Shown: in pieces, positions 44,949 through 54,218 of the stretch
How positions within the stretch are numbered: the stretch's first letter is position 1
Layout: each line of letters starts with the position of its first letter
Assembly: GCF_004920405.1 (NCBI RefSeq)
Contig: NZ_RFLV01000005.1
Location: forward strand, 62,001-126,000
Origin: Pseudomonas leptonychotis
Lineage (GTDB): Bacteria > Pseudomonadota > Gammaproteobacteria > Pseudomonadales > Pseudomonadaceae
Direction of reading: 5' to 3'
DNA: 64,000 nt
Notes under the pieces: generated by a model
Database searches by the model: none
What the model saw: only the letters and a program-made list of their open reading frames with translations
Told to the model about the DNA's origin: nothing
Made by a program: the position numbers and the translations under genes

Positions 44949-46445
44949 TTACTTCATGGTCGGCATGGAGAACTCGACGCTTTCACGGATACTTGCCGAC
45001 GGCCAGCGCTGAGTGATGGTCTTGCGCCGGGTGTAGAAGCGCACGGCATCCGGGCCGTAGGCGTGCAAGTCGCCGAACAGCGAGCGTTTCCAACCGCCGA
45101 AGCTGTGGTACGCCACTGGCACCGGCAGCGGTACGTTGATACCGACCATGCCAACTTTGATGTTGTCGGAGAAGTAGCGTGCGGCCTCACCGTCACGGGT
45201 AAAGATGCAGGTGCCGTTGCCATACTCATGGGCGTCGATCAGGTTCATGGCTTCCTGCATGCTGTTAACCCGTACCACTTGCAGCACAGGGCCAAAGATT
45301 TCTTCTTGGTAGCTGAGCATCTCTGGCAGCACGTTATCGATCAGTGTGCCGCCGACGAAGAAGCCATTCTCATGCCCTACGACCTGTGGGTTGCGGCCAT
45401 CGACGACGATCTTGGCGCCCTGCTCTTCGGCGCTATTGATGTAGCCCACCACCTTCTGCTGATGCGCCTTGGTGATCACCGGGCCAAAGTCGTTGCTCTT
45501 CTCGGAATAGGCGCCGACCTTCAATGTCTGCATGGCGGCCTGCATCTTCTCGATCAGCGCATCGGCTGCCGCATCGCCTACTGCTACGGCCACCGATAGC
45601 GCCATGCAGCGCTCACCGGAGGAGCCGAATGCAGCGCCGAGCAGCTGGTTGACCGCGTTGTCCATGTCCGCATCGGGCATGACGATGGCGTGGTTCTTCG
45701 CCCCGCCCAAGGCTTGGCAGCGCTTGCCGTTGGCACTGGCGGTCTTGTAGATGTACTCGGCGATCGGGGTCGAGCCGACGAAGCTCACCGCTTGAATGCG
45801 CTCGTCACTGAGCAGCGTGTCGACCGCTTCCTTGTCGCCGTTGACCACGTTCATTACGCCGTCTGGCAAACCGGCTTCCTGCAACAGCTGGGCGATAAAC
45901 AGGGTGGAGCTAGGGTCGCGCTCGGATGGTTTGAGGATGAAGCAGTTGCCGCAGACGATGGCCATGGGAAACATCCACAGCGGTACCATCGCCGGGAAGT
46001 TGAACGGGGTGATACCGGCGACTACGCCCAGCGGCTGGAACTCGCTCCAGGAGTCGATGTTCGGGCCGACGTTCTTGCTGTGCTCGCCCTTGAGCAACTC
46101 AGGGGCGCCGCAGGCGTATTCGACGTTTTCGATGCCGCGCTGCAGCTCGCCGAGGGCGTCGTGGGAAATCTTGCCATGTTCCTCGCCGATCATCTGGGCA
46201 ATACGGTCAGCGTTCTGCTCAAGCAATTCCTTGAAGCGGAACATCACCCGCGCACGCTTCAGCGGCGGGGTGTTGCGCCACGCGGGGAAGGCTGCCTCGG
46301 CGGCGCTGATGGCTTGCTCGACAGTGCTCTTGGACGCCAGCGCCACTTGCTTGCTGACCTCACCCGTGGAGGGGTTGTACACGTCCTGCAGACGGGCGGC
46401 GTCGTTGACGATTTGGCCGTTGATCAAATGTCCTACTGTGTTCAT
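44949..46445 (-). CDS. dddC: CoA-acylating (methyl)malonate-semialdehyde dehydrogenase, DddC-like
   Basis: 498 residues. It converts malonate semialdehyde, NAD+ and CoA to acetyl-CoA and CO2. Visible are the family marks GVVAGITPFNFPAMVPLWMFP, the NAD site SFVGSTPIAEYIY, and the catalytic Cys in SSGERCMALSVAV. MmsA of valine and inositol catabolism has the same architecture, so the ddd role comes from the neighbours: Fe-alcohol dehydrogenase, BCCT transporter and DddD. ATG 46445 has GAGGAA upstream and was chosen over 46460. Confidence 0.88.
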   Translation of the reverse strand: MNTVGHLINGQIVNDAARLQDVYNPSTGEVSKQVALASKSTVEQAISAAEAAFPAWRNTPPLKRARVMFRFKELLEQNADRIAQMIGEEHGKISHDALGELQRGIENVEYACGAPELLKGEHSKNVGPNIDSWSEFQPLGVVAGITPFNFPAMVPLWMFPMAIVCGNCFILKPSERDPSSTLFIAQLLQEAGLPDGVMNVVNGDKEAVDTLLSDERIQAVSFVGSTPIAEYIYKTASANGKRCQALGGAKNHAIVMPDADMDNAVNQLLGAAFGSSGERCMALSVAVAVGDAAADALIEKMQAAMQTLKVGAYSEKSNDFGPVITKAHQQKVVGYINSAEEQGAKIVVDGRNPQVVGHENGFFVGGTLIDNVLPEMLSYQEEIFGPVLQVVRVNSMQEAMNLIDAHEYGNGTCIFTRDGEAARYFSDNIKVGMVGINVPLPVPVAYHSFGGWKRSLFGDLHAYGPDAVRFYTRRKTITQRWPSASIRESVEFSMPTMK

Positions 46446-46505
46446 CGCGGTGTTCCTCAATAAAGGTGGCTGGCGGTGGCCCGCCGGGCAGGGATAGAAA
46501 ACGGC

Positions 46506-47663
46506 TTACCAAAGCTGCTTATAGATCTCGATGATCTCGTCAGCGCTTGGCACACGGGGGTTGTTGTTCGGCGAACCTGAGGCCAGCGCCTGCTCGGCCA
46601 TGACAGGCAGTTGGGCGAAAAACTGTTCACGGTCGATACCAAACTGCGCAGGGCTAGGCACTTGCAGCTCATCATTGAGCGCGCAGAGTTCGGCGAGCAG
46701 CTTGGCGTTGGCCACCTCATTGCTGTCGGTGGCAGTGGCTACGCCCATCGCGCGTGCGCAGTCAGCGTAGCGCTCGGCGGCGGCCGGAATGGAGAAGGCG
46801 GTGACGCTGGGCAGCAACATGGCATTGGACAACCCGTGGGGCACATGAAAATGCGCCCCAATCGGCCGGCTCATGCCGTGTACCAGGGCCACCGACGCGT
46901 TGGAAAACGCCACACCAGCCAGGGTCGAACCCAGCATCATCGCCTCGCGGGCGGCCTTGTTTGAGCCGTCATGGTAGGCACGACGCAGGTTCGGGCCGAT
47001 CAAACGCATGGCTTCAAGGGCCTGGCTGTCGCTGTACAAGCTGGCCTTCTTGCTGACGTAAGCTTCCATCGCGTGGGTCAATGCGTCGATGCCAGTGTCG
47101 GCGGTGGTGCGCGCCGGCAAACTGAGGGTCAGGCTGAAATCGATCAGCGCCGCCACCGGCATAAAGCCGATGCCGATACAGAGCATTTTCTCGTCAGTTT
47201 TCTCGTCGGCGATGATGGTCACCCGAGTGACTTCCGAACCGGTGCCGGCGGTGGTTGGTACCGCGATAATCGGCAGGCCGGACTCGACGACGATGCGTGG
47301 GAACTTGTAGTCGCGCATCTCACCGCCATGCTTGGCGAGGATGGCGATAGCCTTGGCGCTGTCGATCGGGCTGCCGCCGCCGAGGGCGATAATGCAGTCG
47401 TAATCGCCACTACGAGCTTTGGCTACCCCGGCCTGGATTGAGGCCACGGTTGGCTCTGGCACCGTCTCGTCAAACACGTCGGCGCGGATGCCTTCTTGCA
47501 CTAGGCGCTGTTGGATGCGCTCGACATAACCGAGTTTGACCATCATCGGATCGGTGATGATCAACGGTCGGCTGCAGCCCAGGTTAGCCATCACGATGTG
47601 AATGTCTTGGCTGGCGTCCTCGCCAATTTGCATGATGCGAGGAAGGATTACTTGAGTAGACAT
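46506..47663 (-). CDS. dddB: Iron-containing alcohol dehydrogenase, DddB-like
   Basis: 385 residues. Group III Fe-dependent dehydrogenase with the nucleotide site ALGGGSPIDSAKAIAIL, TTAGTGSEVTRVTII, and metal ligands in the region DALTHAMEAYVSKKA and HGMSRPIGAHFHVPHGLSNAMLLP. In ddd clusters DddB is proposed to oxidise 3-hydroxypropionate (or a related C3 intermediate) to malonate semialdehyde for DddC. The start MSTQVILPRIMQIG at 47663 has GGAG five bases upstream. It lies 60 bases upstream of dddC. Confidence 0.87.
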   Translation of the reverse strand: MSTQVILPRIMQIGEDASQDIHIVMANLGCSRPLIITDPMMVKLGYVERIQQRLVQEGIRADVFDETVPEPTVASIQAGVAKARSGDYDCIIALGGGSPIDSAKAIAILAKHGGEMRDYKFPRIVVESGLPIIAVPTTAGTGSEVTRVTIIADEKTDEKMLCIGIGFMPVAALIDFSLTLSLPARTTADTGIDALTHAMEAYVSKKASLYSDSQALEAMRLIGPNLRRAYHDGSNKAAREAMMLGSTLAGVAFSNASVALVHGMSRPIGAHFHVPHGLSNAMLLPSVTAFSIPAAAERYADCARAMGVATATDSNEVANAKLLAELCALNDELQVPSPAQFGIDREQFFAQLPVMAEQALASGSPNNNPRVPSADEIIEIYKQLW

Positions 47664-47774
47664 GGCAACTCCGTTAATTCCGAGATGACGGGCATCAGGA
47701 AGCGCAGTCATGGCGCTCCCATGCAGTGTTTGTGGTGTAGAGAACTGCGGGCGCAGGCCCGCAGGTGTTGTGAC

Positions 47775-49403
47775 TCAGAGCGTGGCCGCAGCTGTGATGG
47801 CCGGTTTGTGGCTCGCCGGTGTCTGTTGGCTATCGCTAAGCTCACGGCGGGCTGCTGCATCACACTGTGCAACATCTTGGCGCAGCGCTTTGAAGAATCC
47901 GTAGGTGGCCAGGATGGCAACGAAGGAGAACGGTAGCGCCGCGACGATCGAGGCTGTTTGCAAGGCTTTCAGCCCTCCAGCAAGCAGCAGTACCGCCGCT
48001 ACCGCACCAATCGCCAGGCCCCAGAAAATCCGATAGCGCGCAGGTGGATGCTCGTCGCCCATACAGATCAGGGTGCAGATCACCAGGGTCGCCGAGTCAG
48101 CCGAGGTGACAAAGTAGGTCACCAGCATCAGGGTGCAGATCACTGACATCAGGATGGTCAGCCACTGGCCCAGGTTCATCAGCTCGATGGTTTTGAACAG
48201 TGCCATGGTGACGTCGTCATTGACCGCAGCCACCACGCCGCCGCCGCCGAACAATTCAATGAAGATCGCCGTGTTACCGAAGATGGTGATCCAGAAAGTG
48301 GCCAGCACGGTCGGTGCGATCAGCACACCCAGAACAAACTCACGCAGGGTGCGGCCCTTGGAAATACGCGCGATAAACATGCCCACAAAGGGTGCCCATG
48401 CGATCCACCAGCCCCAGTAGAAAATCGTCCACCAGCCCTGCCATTGGCCTTTTGGATCCGGGTCGATCCACAGCCCCAGCTGCACGGCATGCGCCAGATA
48501 ATCACCGGTGTTGGTGACAAAAGCACCGAGCAGATAGGCCGTCGGGCCGAAGATTACGAACAGCGCCAGGATCAGGATAGTCAGGTGCATGTTCAGCTCG
48601 CTGAGCATGCGAATACCTTTGTTCACGCCACTGAGCACCGAAGCGGTGGCGATCACCGAAATCACCGCGATCAGTAGAATCTGGTGACGAATCGAGACTT
48701 CAAAACCCAGCAGGTAATTCAGCCCGGCGTTCATCTGTTGTGCGCCCAGGCCCAGCGAGGTGGCGATACCAAACACCGTGCCGAACACGGCGAGCAGGTC
48801 GGCAGCATGACCCCAGGGCCCGTAGATGCGCTCGCCCAGTATTGGGTAGAGGCTGGAGCGAATCGACAGTGGTAAGCCTTTGCGATAGGCGAAGTAGGCC
48901 AGTATCAACCCAAATACCGCGAACAGGCCCCAGCCATGCAGGCCCCAGTGGAAGATCGAGATGCGCATGGCCACTTGTGCGGCCTCGGCGGTCATCTTCT
49001 GCGCCTCGCCGATTAGCGGCGTGCCCTGGAAGTGATAGATAGGTTCGGCGATGCTCCAGAACAGGATGCCAATGCCGATACCGGCACCGAACAACATCGA
49101 AAACCAGGAGAAGTTACTGAACTCTGGCCGGTCGCTGTCCTTGCCCAGGCGAATATTTCCATAACGGCTGAAGCTAAGCCAAATAGCCAGAAACAGATAT
49201 AAACTCATCAAGCCGATGTAATACCAGGCCAAGTTTGTTGAAATAAAACTCTTGGCTGCACCGTACACACCATCGGCATATTCCGGATCAATGACGGTAA
49301 AGAGCACGAAGGCAATTACCAATAAGGCTGCACCAATTGACATGACCGGGTGTGCCCCGGTAAAGAGCCCGGACGCGGGCAATTTATTTGCTTGGCTTGT
49401 CAT
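47775..49403 (-). CDS. dddT: BCCT-family transporter, DddT-like DMSP importer
   Basis: 542 residues with 12 hydrophobic segments. The betaine/carnitine/choline transporter marks are GIGIGILFWSIAEPIYHFQGTP and, in the substrate helix, WQGWWTIFYWGWWIAWAPFVGMFIARISKGRTLREF. BCCT proteins use Na+ or H+ to import quaternary or sulfonium compounds. Adjacent to and divergent from dddD, so DMSP is the likely substrate; glycine betaine is the alternative. GAGGA lies eight bases before the ATG. A 111-base gap separates it from dddB. Confidence 0.87.
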   Translation of the reverse strand: MTSQANKLPASGLFTGAHPVMSIGAALLVIAFVLFTVIDPEYADGVYGAAKSFISTNLAWYYIGLMSLYLFLAIWLSFSRYGNIRLGKDSDRPEFSNFSWFSMLFGAGIGIGILFWSIAEPIYHFQGTPLIGEAQKMTAEAAQVAMRISIFHWGLHGWGLFAVFGLILAYFAYRKGLPLSIRSSLYPILGERIYGPWGHAADLLAVFGTVFGIATSLGLGAQQMNAGLNYLLGFEVSIRHQILLIAVISVIATASVLSGVNKGIRMLSELNMHLTILILALFVIFGPTAYLLGAFVTNTGDYLAHAVQLGLWIDPDPKGQWQGWWTIFYWGWWIAWAPFVGMFIARISKGRTLREFVLGVLIAPTVLATFWITIFGNTAIFIELFGGGGVVAAVNDDVTMALFKTIELMNLGQWLTILMSVICTLMLVTYFVTSADSATLVICTLICMGDEHPPARYRIFWGLAIGAVAAVLLLAGGLKALQTASIVAALPFSFVAILATYGFFKALRQDVAQCDAAARRELSDSQQTPASHKPAITAAATL

Positions 49404-50101
49404 TGTCCGGTCCTCTGCATGTGCGTCTTTCTTATATTTATTTTCATTGTCTACCTCTTAGCTGTTGGTTAACTCTCGAACCCGCGTCGATCACGCGGCC
49501 CATGTGAGAACCTGCTCGCTCCTGCCTGTCATGCTCCTGCGTACACCTGCACTAGCCGTCAGACCCTGTGTCGCCTAGCTGCGCTGCGCCTCTCGTACCG
49601 TGCAAACCGTAAAAGGGTCTGATACCGAGACGAAACCTATTGTTATGAAGTTAAAAAACGATGAGAAGCAAAAAATTAGCGACCTTTGCCCCGTTATTTT
49701 TTATGGCTCCTCATTTTTACTGCCCGTTACCCCTCTCCCCTAGCCTCATCCAGCTCTTTTTAGGTCATGCGCAACAACGCGAATGCACGCCGTCGTTAAG
49801 CCATAAGTAAAACCCGGTCTAAGGGTTATTTTTTATTGCTGGCCCCTAATTTTATTCATTCCTAGTATCAGCACTACCGAAACAAGACCACAACTAACAC
49901 GAGCGACGACGAACACAAACTTGACCCTGGGTTAAATGAATAACCCATTTATAAGTTTGCTGCTATGTGTCTATCAGTGCGCGGTTGTTATTCGGCAGTT
50001 ATAACTCGGCACCGTGATAACGGCGCGCTGAACACTCAACACTATGTCCAGCCGGACTATTGATTGCCACTGGCTGGCGCGCTTTAAGAGGGATCAGTGA
50101 A
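49404..50101. promoter_or_regulatory. 698-base divergent control region of dddT and dddD
   Basis: No gene is seen. It is AT-richer than its surroundings. Two palindromes with the same core are present: AACCC (49811-49815) with GGGTT (49823-49827), and GGGTTA (49929-49934) with TAACCC (49941-49946). The second, with 6-base arms and 6-base spacer, lies about 155 bases before the dddD start. They are candidate sites for the LysR or IclR protein encoded beyond dddC. Confidence 0.5.
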
Positions 50102-52615
50102 ATGAACAACAACAATCAATTGCCTTTGACCGGCGTTCGCGTTGTCGACTTCGGCCAGCAAATCGCCGCCCCCGCCGTGGCCATGACCCTCGCCGACTTA
50201 GGCGCCAGTGTGGTGCATATCGATCCACCGCAAGGCCCGCAGTGGGAGCACCCGGCCAATGCCGTGCTTAACCGCAACAAGAGCTGCCTGCGCTTAGACC
50301 TCAAGTCAGCCGATGGCCTGGCTCAGGCGCTGGCGCTGATTGAACAAGCGGATATCGTGATTGAAAGCTTCCGCCCCGGCGTCATGCAGAAGCTCGGCAT
50401 CGACTTCAACGCGCTGCGTGAAGTCCGCCCGGAACTGATCACCCTGTCGGTGCCAGGCTTTGCCAGCAACGACGAACTGCGCCGCGACTGGAAAGCCACC
50501 GAAGCGGTGGTAGCGGCCACCGCTGGTGCCTTCACCGACATGGGCTTCAACCGTGTGCTATTGGGCCTCAACCCAAGCTTCTCGCCGCTGCCGCTGGGTT
50601 CGGCGTACGCCACTACTCTAGCCGCCGCCTCCGTCGCCCTGGCCCTGCAAGCTCGCGAGCGTACTGGCCGTGGCGATGCCATCGAAGTGCCGGTGATTTC
50701 CGCGCTGATGGAAGGTCTGTCGTACAACTCCTACGTGATCGAAGGCCTGCCTGAGCGCTACAAGACCATGCGCGAGCTGGAAATTGAGCACCGCAAGGCC
50801 AACAACATTGTCATGGACCTGACCTACGAGGACCTGCAGGAATACCTCGACCCCTTCTACCGCACCTACAAGTGTGCCGACGGGCGCATGTTCTATTGCG
50901 TCTGCCCATCGCACCGTAACCACGCCAAGCGTGCGCTGCAGGTATTGGGTGTGTATGACGAGCTGGTCGCTGACGGCCTGCCGGAAGTGAATGACCTGCA
51001 CGCGCCGCTCAGCGAATGGGACGGCGAAACCTCGATCGGCGTCTACCCGCTGCCGAAGAAGTGGGCCGACCATATCTCGGCGAAAATGAAGCAAGCCTTC
51101 CTAACCAAGACATCTGAAGAGTGGGGCACCATCTTCGGCGAAGGGCAGATTCCTGGCGCACCGCACCGCACCACCCAGGAGTGGGTCAACCACGTACACA
51201 CCAATACGGCCGGTTTGATCGTCGAAGTTAACGACCCCGAGTACGGCCTGATGAAACAGCCCGGCCCGTTCGCCTGGCTGGAAGAGTGCGCCGAGCAGAT
51301 GGTCACGCCGCGCCCACGCAAAAACGTCAGCTTCGCCCAAGCACTGACCGAGTTGCGTGAAGTGGCTGCCGCGTATCCGACCAGCTACCCAGTGGGTGAT
51401 GCTGTGCAGCCAGCCAATGATGCCGGTTGGCTCGACGGCTTCCGTATCCTCGATCTGACTAACGTCATCGCCGGCCCCCACTCCACGGCGTTCCTCGCCC
51501 GTTTCGGCGCCGAGGTGATCAAGCTCGACACCGTTAAACCGATGTACGACCCACTGATCGGCACCCTGTTTACCTTCCAGACCGGCATGGGTAAACGCAG
51601 CGCGCTGGTCGATATCATGAGCGAGGAAGGCCGCGAGGTATTCAATCGCCTGGTGCGCTCGGTCGACATGGTGGTGATCAACGCCCCAGAGCGTCAGCTC
51701 AAATCCTTGGGGCTGGACAACGACAGCCTGCAAGCGGTCAACCCGGGCGTGCTGTTCTGCCGCCTGGACTGCCTAGGTGGCCCGTTGCCAGGCCCGAAGA
51801 GCAACTACATCGGCTACGACGATATCATCCAAGCGCACAGCGGCATCATGAGCCGTTTCGGTGGCCCGGAGACGCCAGAGGAGCACGCGCACCTCGGCAC
51901 CCTGGACGTCAACTGTGGCTTCGCCGCCGGTCTGGGCATGGCGGTGTCGATCTACCACAAGCTGAAGACTGGCCAGCCAACCCGTTCGCGCACCTCGCTG
52001 TCGGCGGTCACCAACCTGGCGCAGTTGTCGTTCGCCTTCGATTACGCCGGCCGCGCGCCGTTCAACGAGCCGTCGGGCCGCGAAGTGCTGGGCCACAATG
52101 CCCTCTCGCACTTCTACAAAACCGCCGAAGGCTGGCTCTACCTGGATTCCAAGACGGCCGAGTTGCCGCAGCTGGAGCGGGTCGAAGGCCTGGCTGGGAT
52201 CAGCGCCGCCGCAGATGTTGGCGCGTTCCTCAAAGCCGCGCTGCAAGCCGCACCGGCGGCTTACTGGGCTGAACAGCTGCAGGCCGCCGATATCGCCGCC
52301 GCGGAACCGCTGTCGATCGAAACCCTGCGCGAGCTGTACAGCCGTGAAGGCGATGGCACCGTTGGTATCGACCTTGGCAGCTTTGCTTTCTCGGTTCACC
52401 CCGAGCACCCGAGTGGCCATTGCCTGACCCAGATCGATCACCTGGCGATCCGTCCGAGCGAGGCCAGCATCAAGGCGGTCAGCTTGCCAGAGCGCTGGGG
52501 CCATTCCACCCGCGAAGTGTTGGCCGAGATGGGTTACAGCGCAGCCGAGGTCGAGTCGATGATCGAACGCAATATCGCCAGCCTGGGTTGGGCCAAGGAG
52601 TTCTTGCCGAGCTGA
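50102..52615 (+). CDS. dddD: DMSP acyl-CoA transferase/lyase DddD
   Basis: 837 residues, two fused family III CoA-transferase (CaiB-like) domains: about 1-400 (LTGVRVVDFGQQIAAPAVAMTLADLGASVVHIDPP) and about 440-837 (GFRILDLTNVIAGPHSTAFLARFGAEVIKLD). In the second domain the catalytic Asp in LGTLDVNCGFAAGLGMAVS is residue 602, the same number reported for the acyl-aspartyl residue of characterised DddD. The enzyme moves CoA to DMSP and releases DMS. The size matches the family. GAGGGA precedes the ATG at 50102. Upstream in-frame start 50060 has no ribosome site. Confidence 0.93.
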   Translation: MNNNNQLPLTGVRVVDFGQQIAAPAVAMTLADLGASVVHIDPPQGPQWEHPANAVLNRNKSCLRLDLKSADGLAQALALIEQADIVIESFRPGVMQKLGIDFNALREVRPELITLSVPGFASNDELRRDWKATEAVVAATAGAFTDMGFNRVLLGLNPSFSPLPLGSAYATTLAAASVALALQARERTGRGDAIEVPVISALMEGLSYNSYVIEGLPERYKTMRELEIEHRKANNIVMDLTYEDLQEYLDPFYRTYKCADGRMFYCVCPSHRNHAKRALQVLGVYDELVADGLPEVNDLHAPLSEWDGETSIGVYPLPKKWADHISAKMKQAFLTKTSEEWGTIFGEGQIPGAPHRTTQEWVNHVHTNTAGLIVEVNDPEYGLMKQPGPFAWLEECAEQMVTPRPRKNVSFAQALTELREVAAAYPTSYPVGDAVQPANDAGWLDGFRILDLTNVIAGPHSTAFLARFGAEVIKLDTVKPMYDPLIGTLFTFQTGMGKRSALVDIMSEEGREVFNRLVRSVDMVVINAPERQLKSLGLDNDSLQAVNPGVLFCRLDCLGGPLPGPKSNYIGYDDIIQAHSGIMSRFGGPETPEEHAHLGTLDVNCGFAAGLGMAVSIYHKLKTGQPTRSRTSLSAVTNLAQLSFAFDYAGRAPFNEPSGREVLGHNALSHFYKTAEGWLYLDSKTAELPQLERVEGLAGISAAADVGAFLKAALQAAPAAYWAEQLQAADIAAAEPLSIETLRELYSREGDGTVGIDLGSFAFSVHPEHPSGHCLTQIDHLAIRPSEASIKAVSLPERWGHSTREVLAEMGYSAAEVESMIERNIASLGWAKEFLPS

Positions 52616-52764
52616 GGACAGCGCAACAGCGGACGGGCCAATGCCCGTCCGCTTCACCTGATCGACCCGAACGGCTGCAGCGGTTTTTCCGCGCAGCCGT
52701 TCGCTCATTTCTAATTCCGCGCCTGGCGGCACCGCTCAGACGCTTAATGCTTCAGGGGGTGTGC

Positions 52765-54012
52765 ATGCTCCGGCAAACTGTTCGTACCGTGTGGCCATTG
52801 TTCTTCGGTCTCGGCGTCATCGGCTTGTGCATCGGTGCGCAAGGTACGTTGTTGGGGGTGCGGGCTGAACTGGAGGGCTTTGATACCCGCGCCACCGGCC
52901 TGCTGATGTCCGCCTATTACCTGGGTTTTTTGTTCGGTTCCTTGCGTGCGCCCTCGATCATTCAACGGGTCGGTCATGTGCGCGCCTTTGCGGCGTTAAC
53001 CGCGCTGGCCTCGATGACCATCTTGGTCCACTCGGTGCTGGTCGACCCCTGGGTCTGGGGCTTTATGCGCCTGCTTACCGGGTTTTCCGTGTCGGCCATT
53101 TACGTGGTCGCCGAGAGTTGGTTGAACCAGGCGGCGGATAACCGTAATCGTGGTCAGCTGCTGTCGCTGTACATGATCACCATGCTCGCCGGCCTTGCCG
53201 CCGGGCAGTTTCTGCTCAACCTGTCCGACCCGGCCGGTTTCGAGCTGTTTACCTTGATCTCGATTCTGATCAGCCTGGCGGCCATCCCGATCTTGCTCAG
53301 CGCCACGCCGATGCCGGCCTTCGAGAGTGCCCGCCCGGTGAGCATCGCCAGTCTGTATCGCCTGGCGCCAACGGGGCTGGTTGGCTCGTTTCTGATCAAT
53401 ACCTGTTACGCCATGGTGCTCGGCATGGGCGCGGTGTATGCCAGCCGACTGGGCATGCAGGTCAGTGAGGTGTCGTTGTTTATGGCGATGCTGGTGCTCG
53501 GCGGCATGTTGCTGCAATGGCCACTGGGCAAGCTCTCGGACAGCATCGACCGGCGCACGGTCATTGCCGCTTCCGCTGGCGCGGCGCTGGTGTTCGCCCT
53601 GGGCAGTGCGCTGTTGGGTTTTACCAGCAATAGCAGTCATCTACTGCTGGCGTTGTTGTTCGGCGGATGCTGTTTCCCGTTGCTGGCACTGTACCTGGCG
53701 CTCAGCAACGACCAGCTGGAGGCCGATCAAGCCACGGGAGCCAGTAGCACCTTGCTGCTGGTGGGTGGTATGGGCGCCAGCATTGGCCCGTTTCTGGTGT
53801 CATTGACCATGGAGCGCTGGGGGCCGGCGAGCTTCTTTTACAGCTTGATGGGCATGGCCGGGTTGATGGCCGCGCATGCGCTGTACAAGCGCATCACTGA
53901 TCCCTACCCCGCTACTGGCGAAAGCCCTAATTTCCAGATGCAGGCGCCACTCACGGTAGGCTCCGTACTGATGGAATCTATGCCTCACAATGGCACATCA
54001 GATACCGTATGA
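52765..54012 (+). CDS. MFS transporter, YcaD/YfkF-like
   Basis: 415 residues, 12 predicted spans. Family features are VWPLFFGLGVIGLCIGAQGTLLGVRAELEGFDTRATGLLMSAYYLGFLFGS, the mid-protein VAESWLNQAADNRNRGQLLSLYM, and LLQWPLGKLSDSIDRRTVI. The group is common in Pseudomonas, often without a known substrate. It follows dddD by 149 bases on the same strand, so it might export or import a DMSP-related acid, but this is only proximity. GGGGG lies before the ATG at 52765; the long upstream frame is a shadow of dddD. Confidence 0.85.
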   Translation: MLRQTVRTVWPLFFGLGVIGLCIGAQGTLLGVRAELEGFDTRATGLLMSAYYLGFLFGSLRAPSIIQRVGHVRAFAALTALASMTILVHSVLVDPWVWGFMRLLTGFSVSAIYVVAESWLNQAADNRNRGQLLSLYMITMLAGLAAGQFLLNLSDPAGFELFTLISILISLAAIPILLSATPMPAFESARPVSIASLYRLAPTGLVGSFLINTCYAMVLGMGAVYASRLGMQVSEVSLFMAMLVLGGMLLQWPLGKLSDSIDRRTVIAASAGAALVFALGSALLGFTSNSSHLLLALLFGGCCFPLLALYLALSNDQLEADQATGASSTLLLVGGMGASIGPFLVSLTMERWGPASFFYSLMGMAGLMAAHALYKRITDPYPATGESPNFQMQAPLTVGSVLMESMPHNGTSDTV

Positions 54013-54166
54013 AGCGCAAGATCGAATGCAATCACGAGCCATTACAAACGCAAATGACTCGCCCGAAGCGGTGCGGGCTATCAAGAGCGATGCGCATATA
54101 AGCGCGTCTCTCACGCGCCTTCCTGATTAGCGCTGCCCTATTCACTGCACCGTTGCCTCAGCCATA

Positions 54167-54203
54167 AAAAACGGGCTTATGCATCACGCATAAGCCCGTT
54201 TTT
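54167..54203 (-). terminator. Rho-independent terminator of the DAHP synthase gene
   Basis: AAAAACGGGCTTATGC (54167-54182) and its exact complement (54188-54203) flank a 5-base loop; on the minus strand the stem runs into T residues. It lies 16 bases after the stop. A near copy is at 42662-42697. Confidence 0.9.
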
Positions 54204-54218
54204 GTTAACGCAGCTAAA

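Noticed and set aside
44949..46445. mmsA of valine catabolism
   Set aside because: The gene family is the same, but the usual mmsB and AraC-type mmsR partners are missing and the neighbours are dddB, dddT and dddD.
47775..52615. Carnitine metabolism (BCCT plus CaiB-like transferase)
   Set aside because: The CoA-transferase is a fused two-domain protein of 837 residues, as in DddD, not a 400-residue CaiB; no CaiA, CaiC or CaiD is near.
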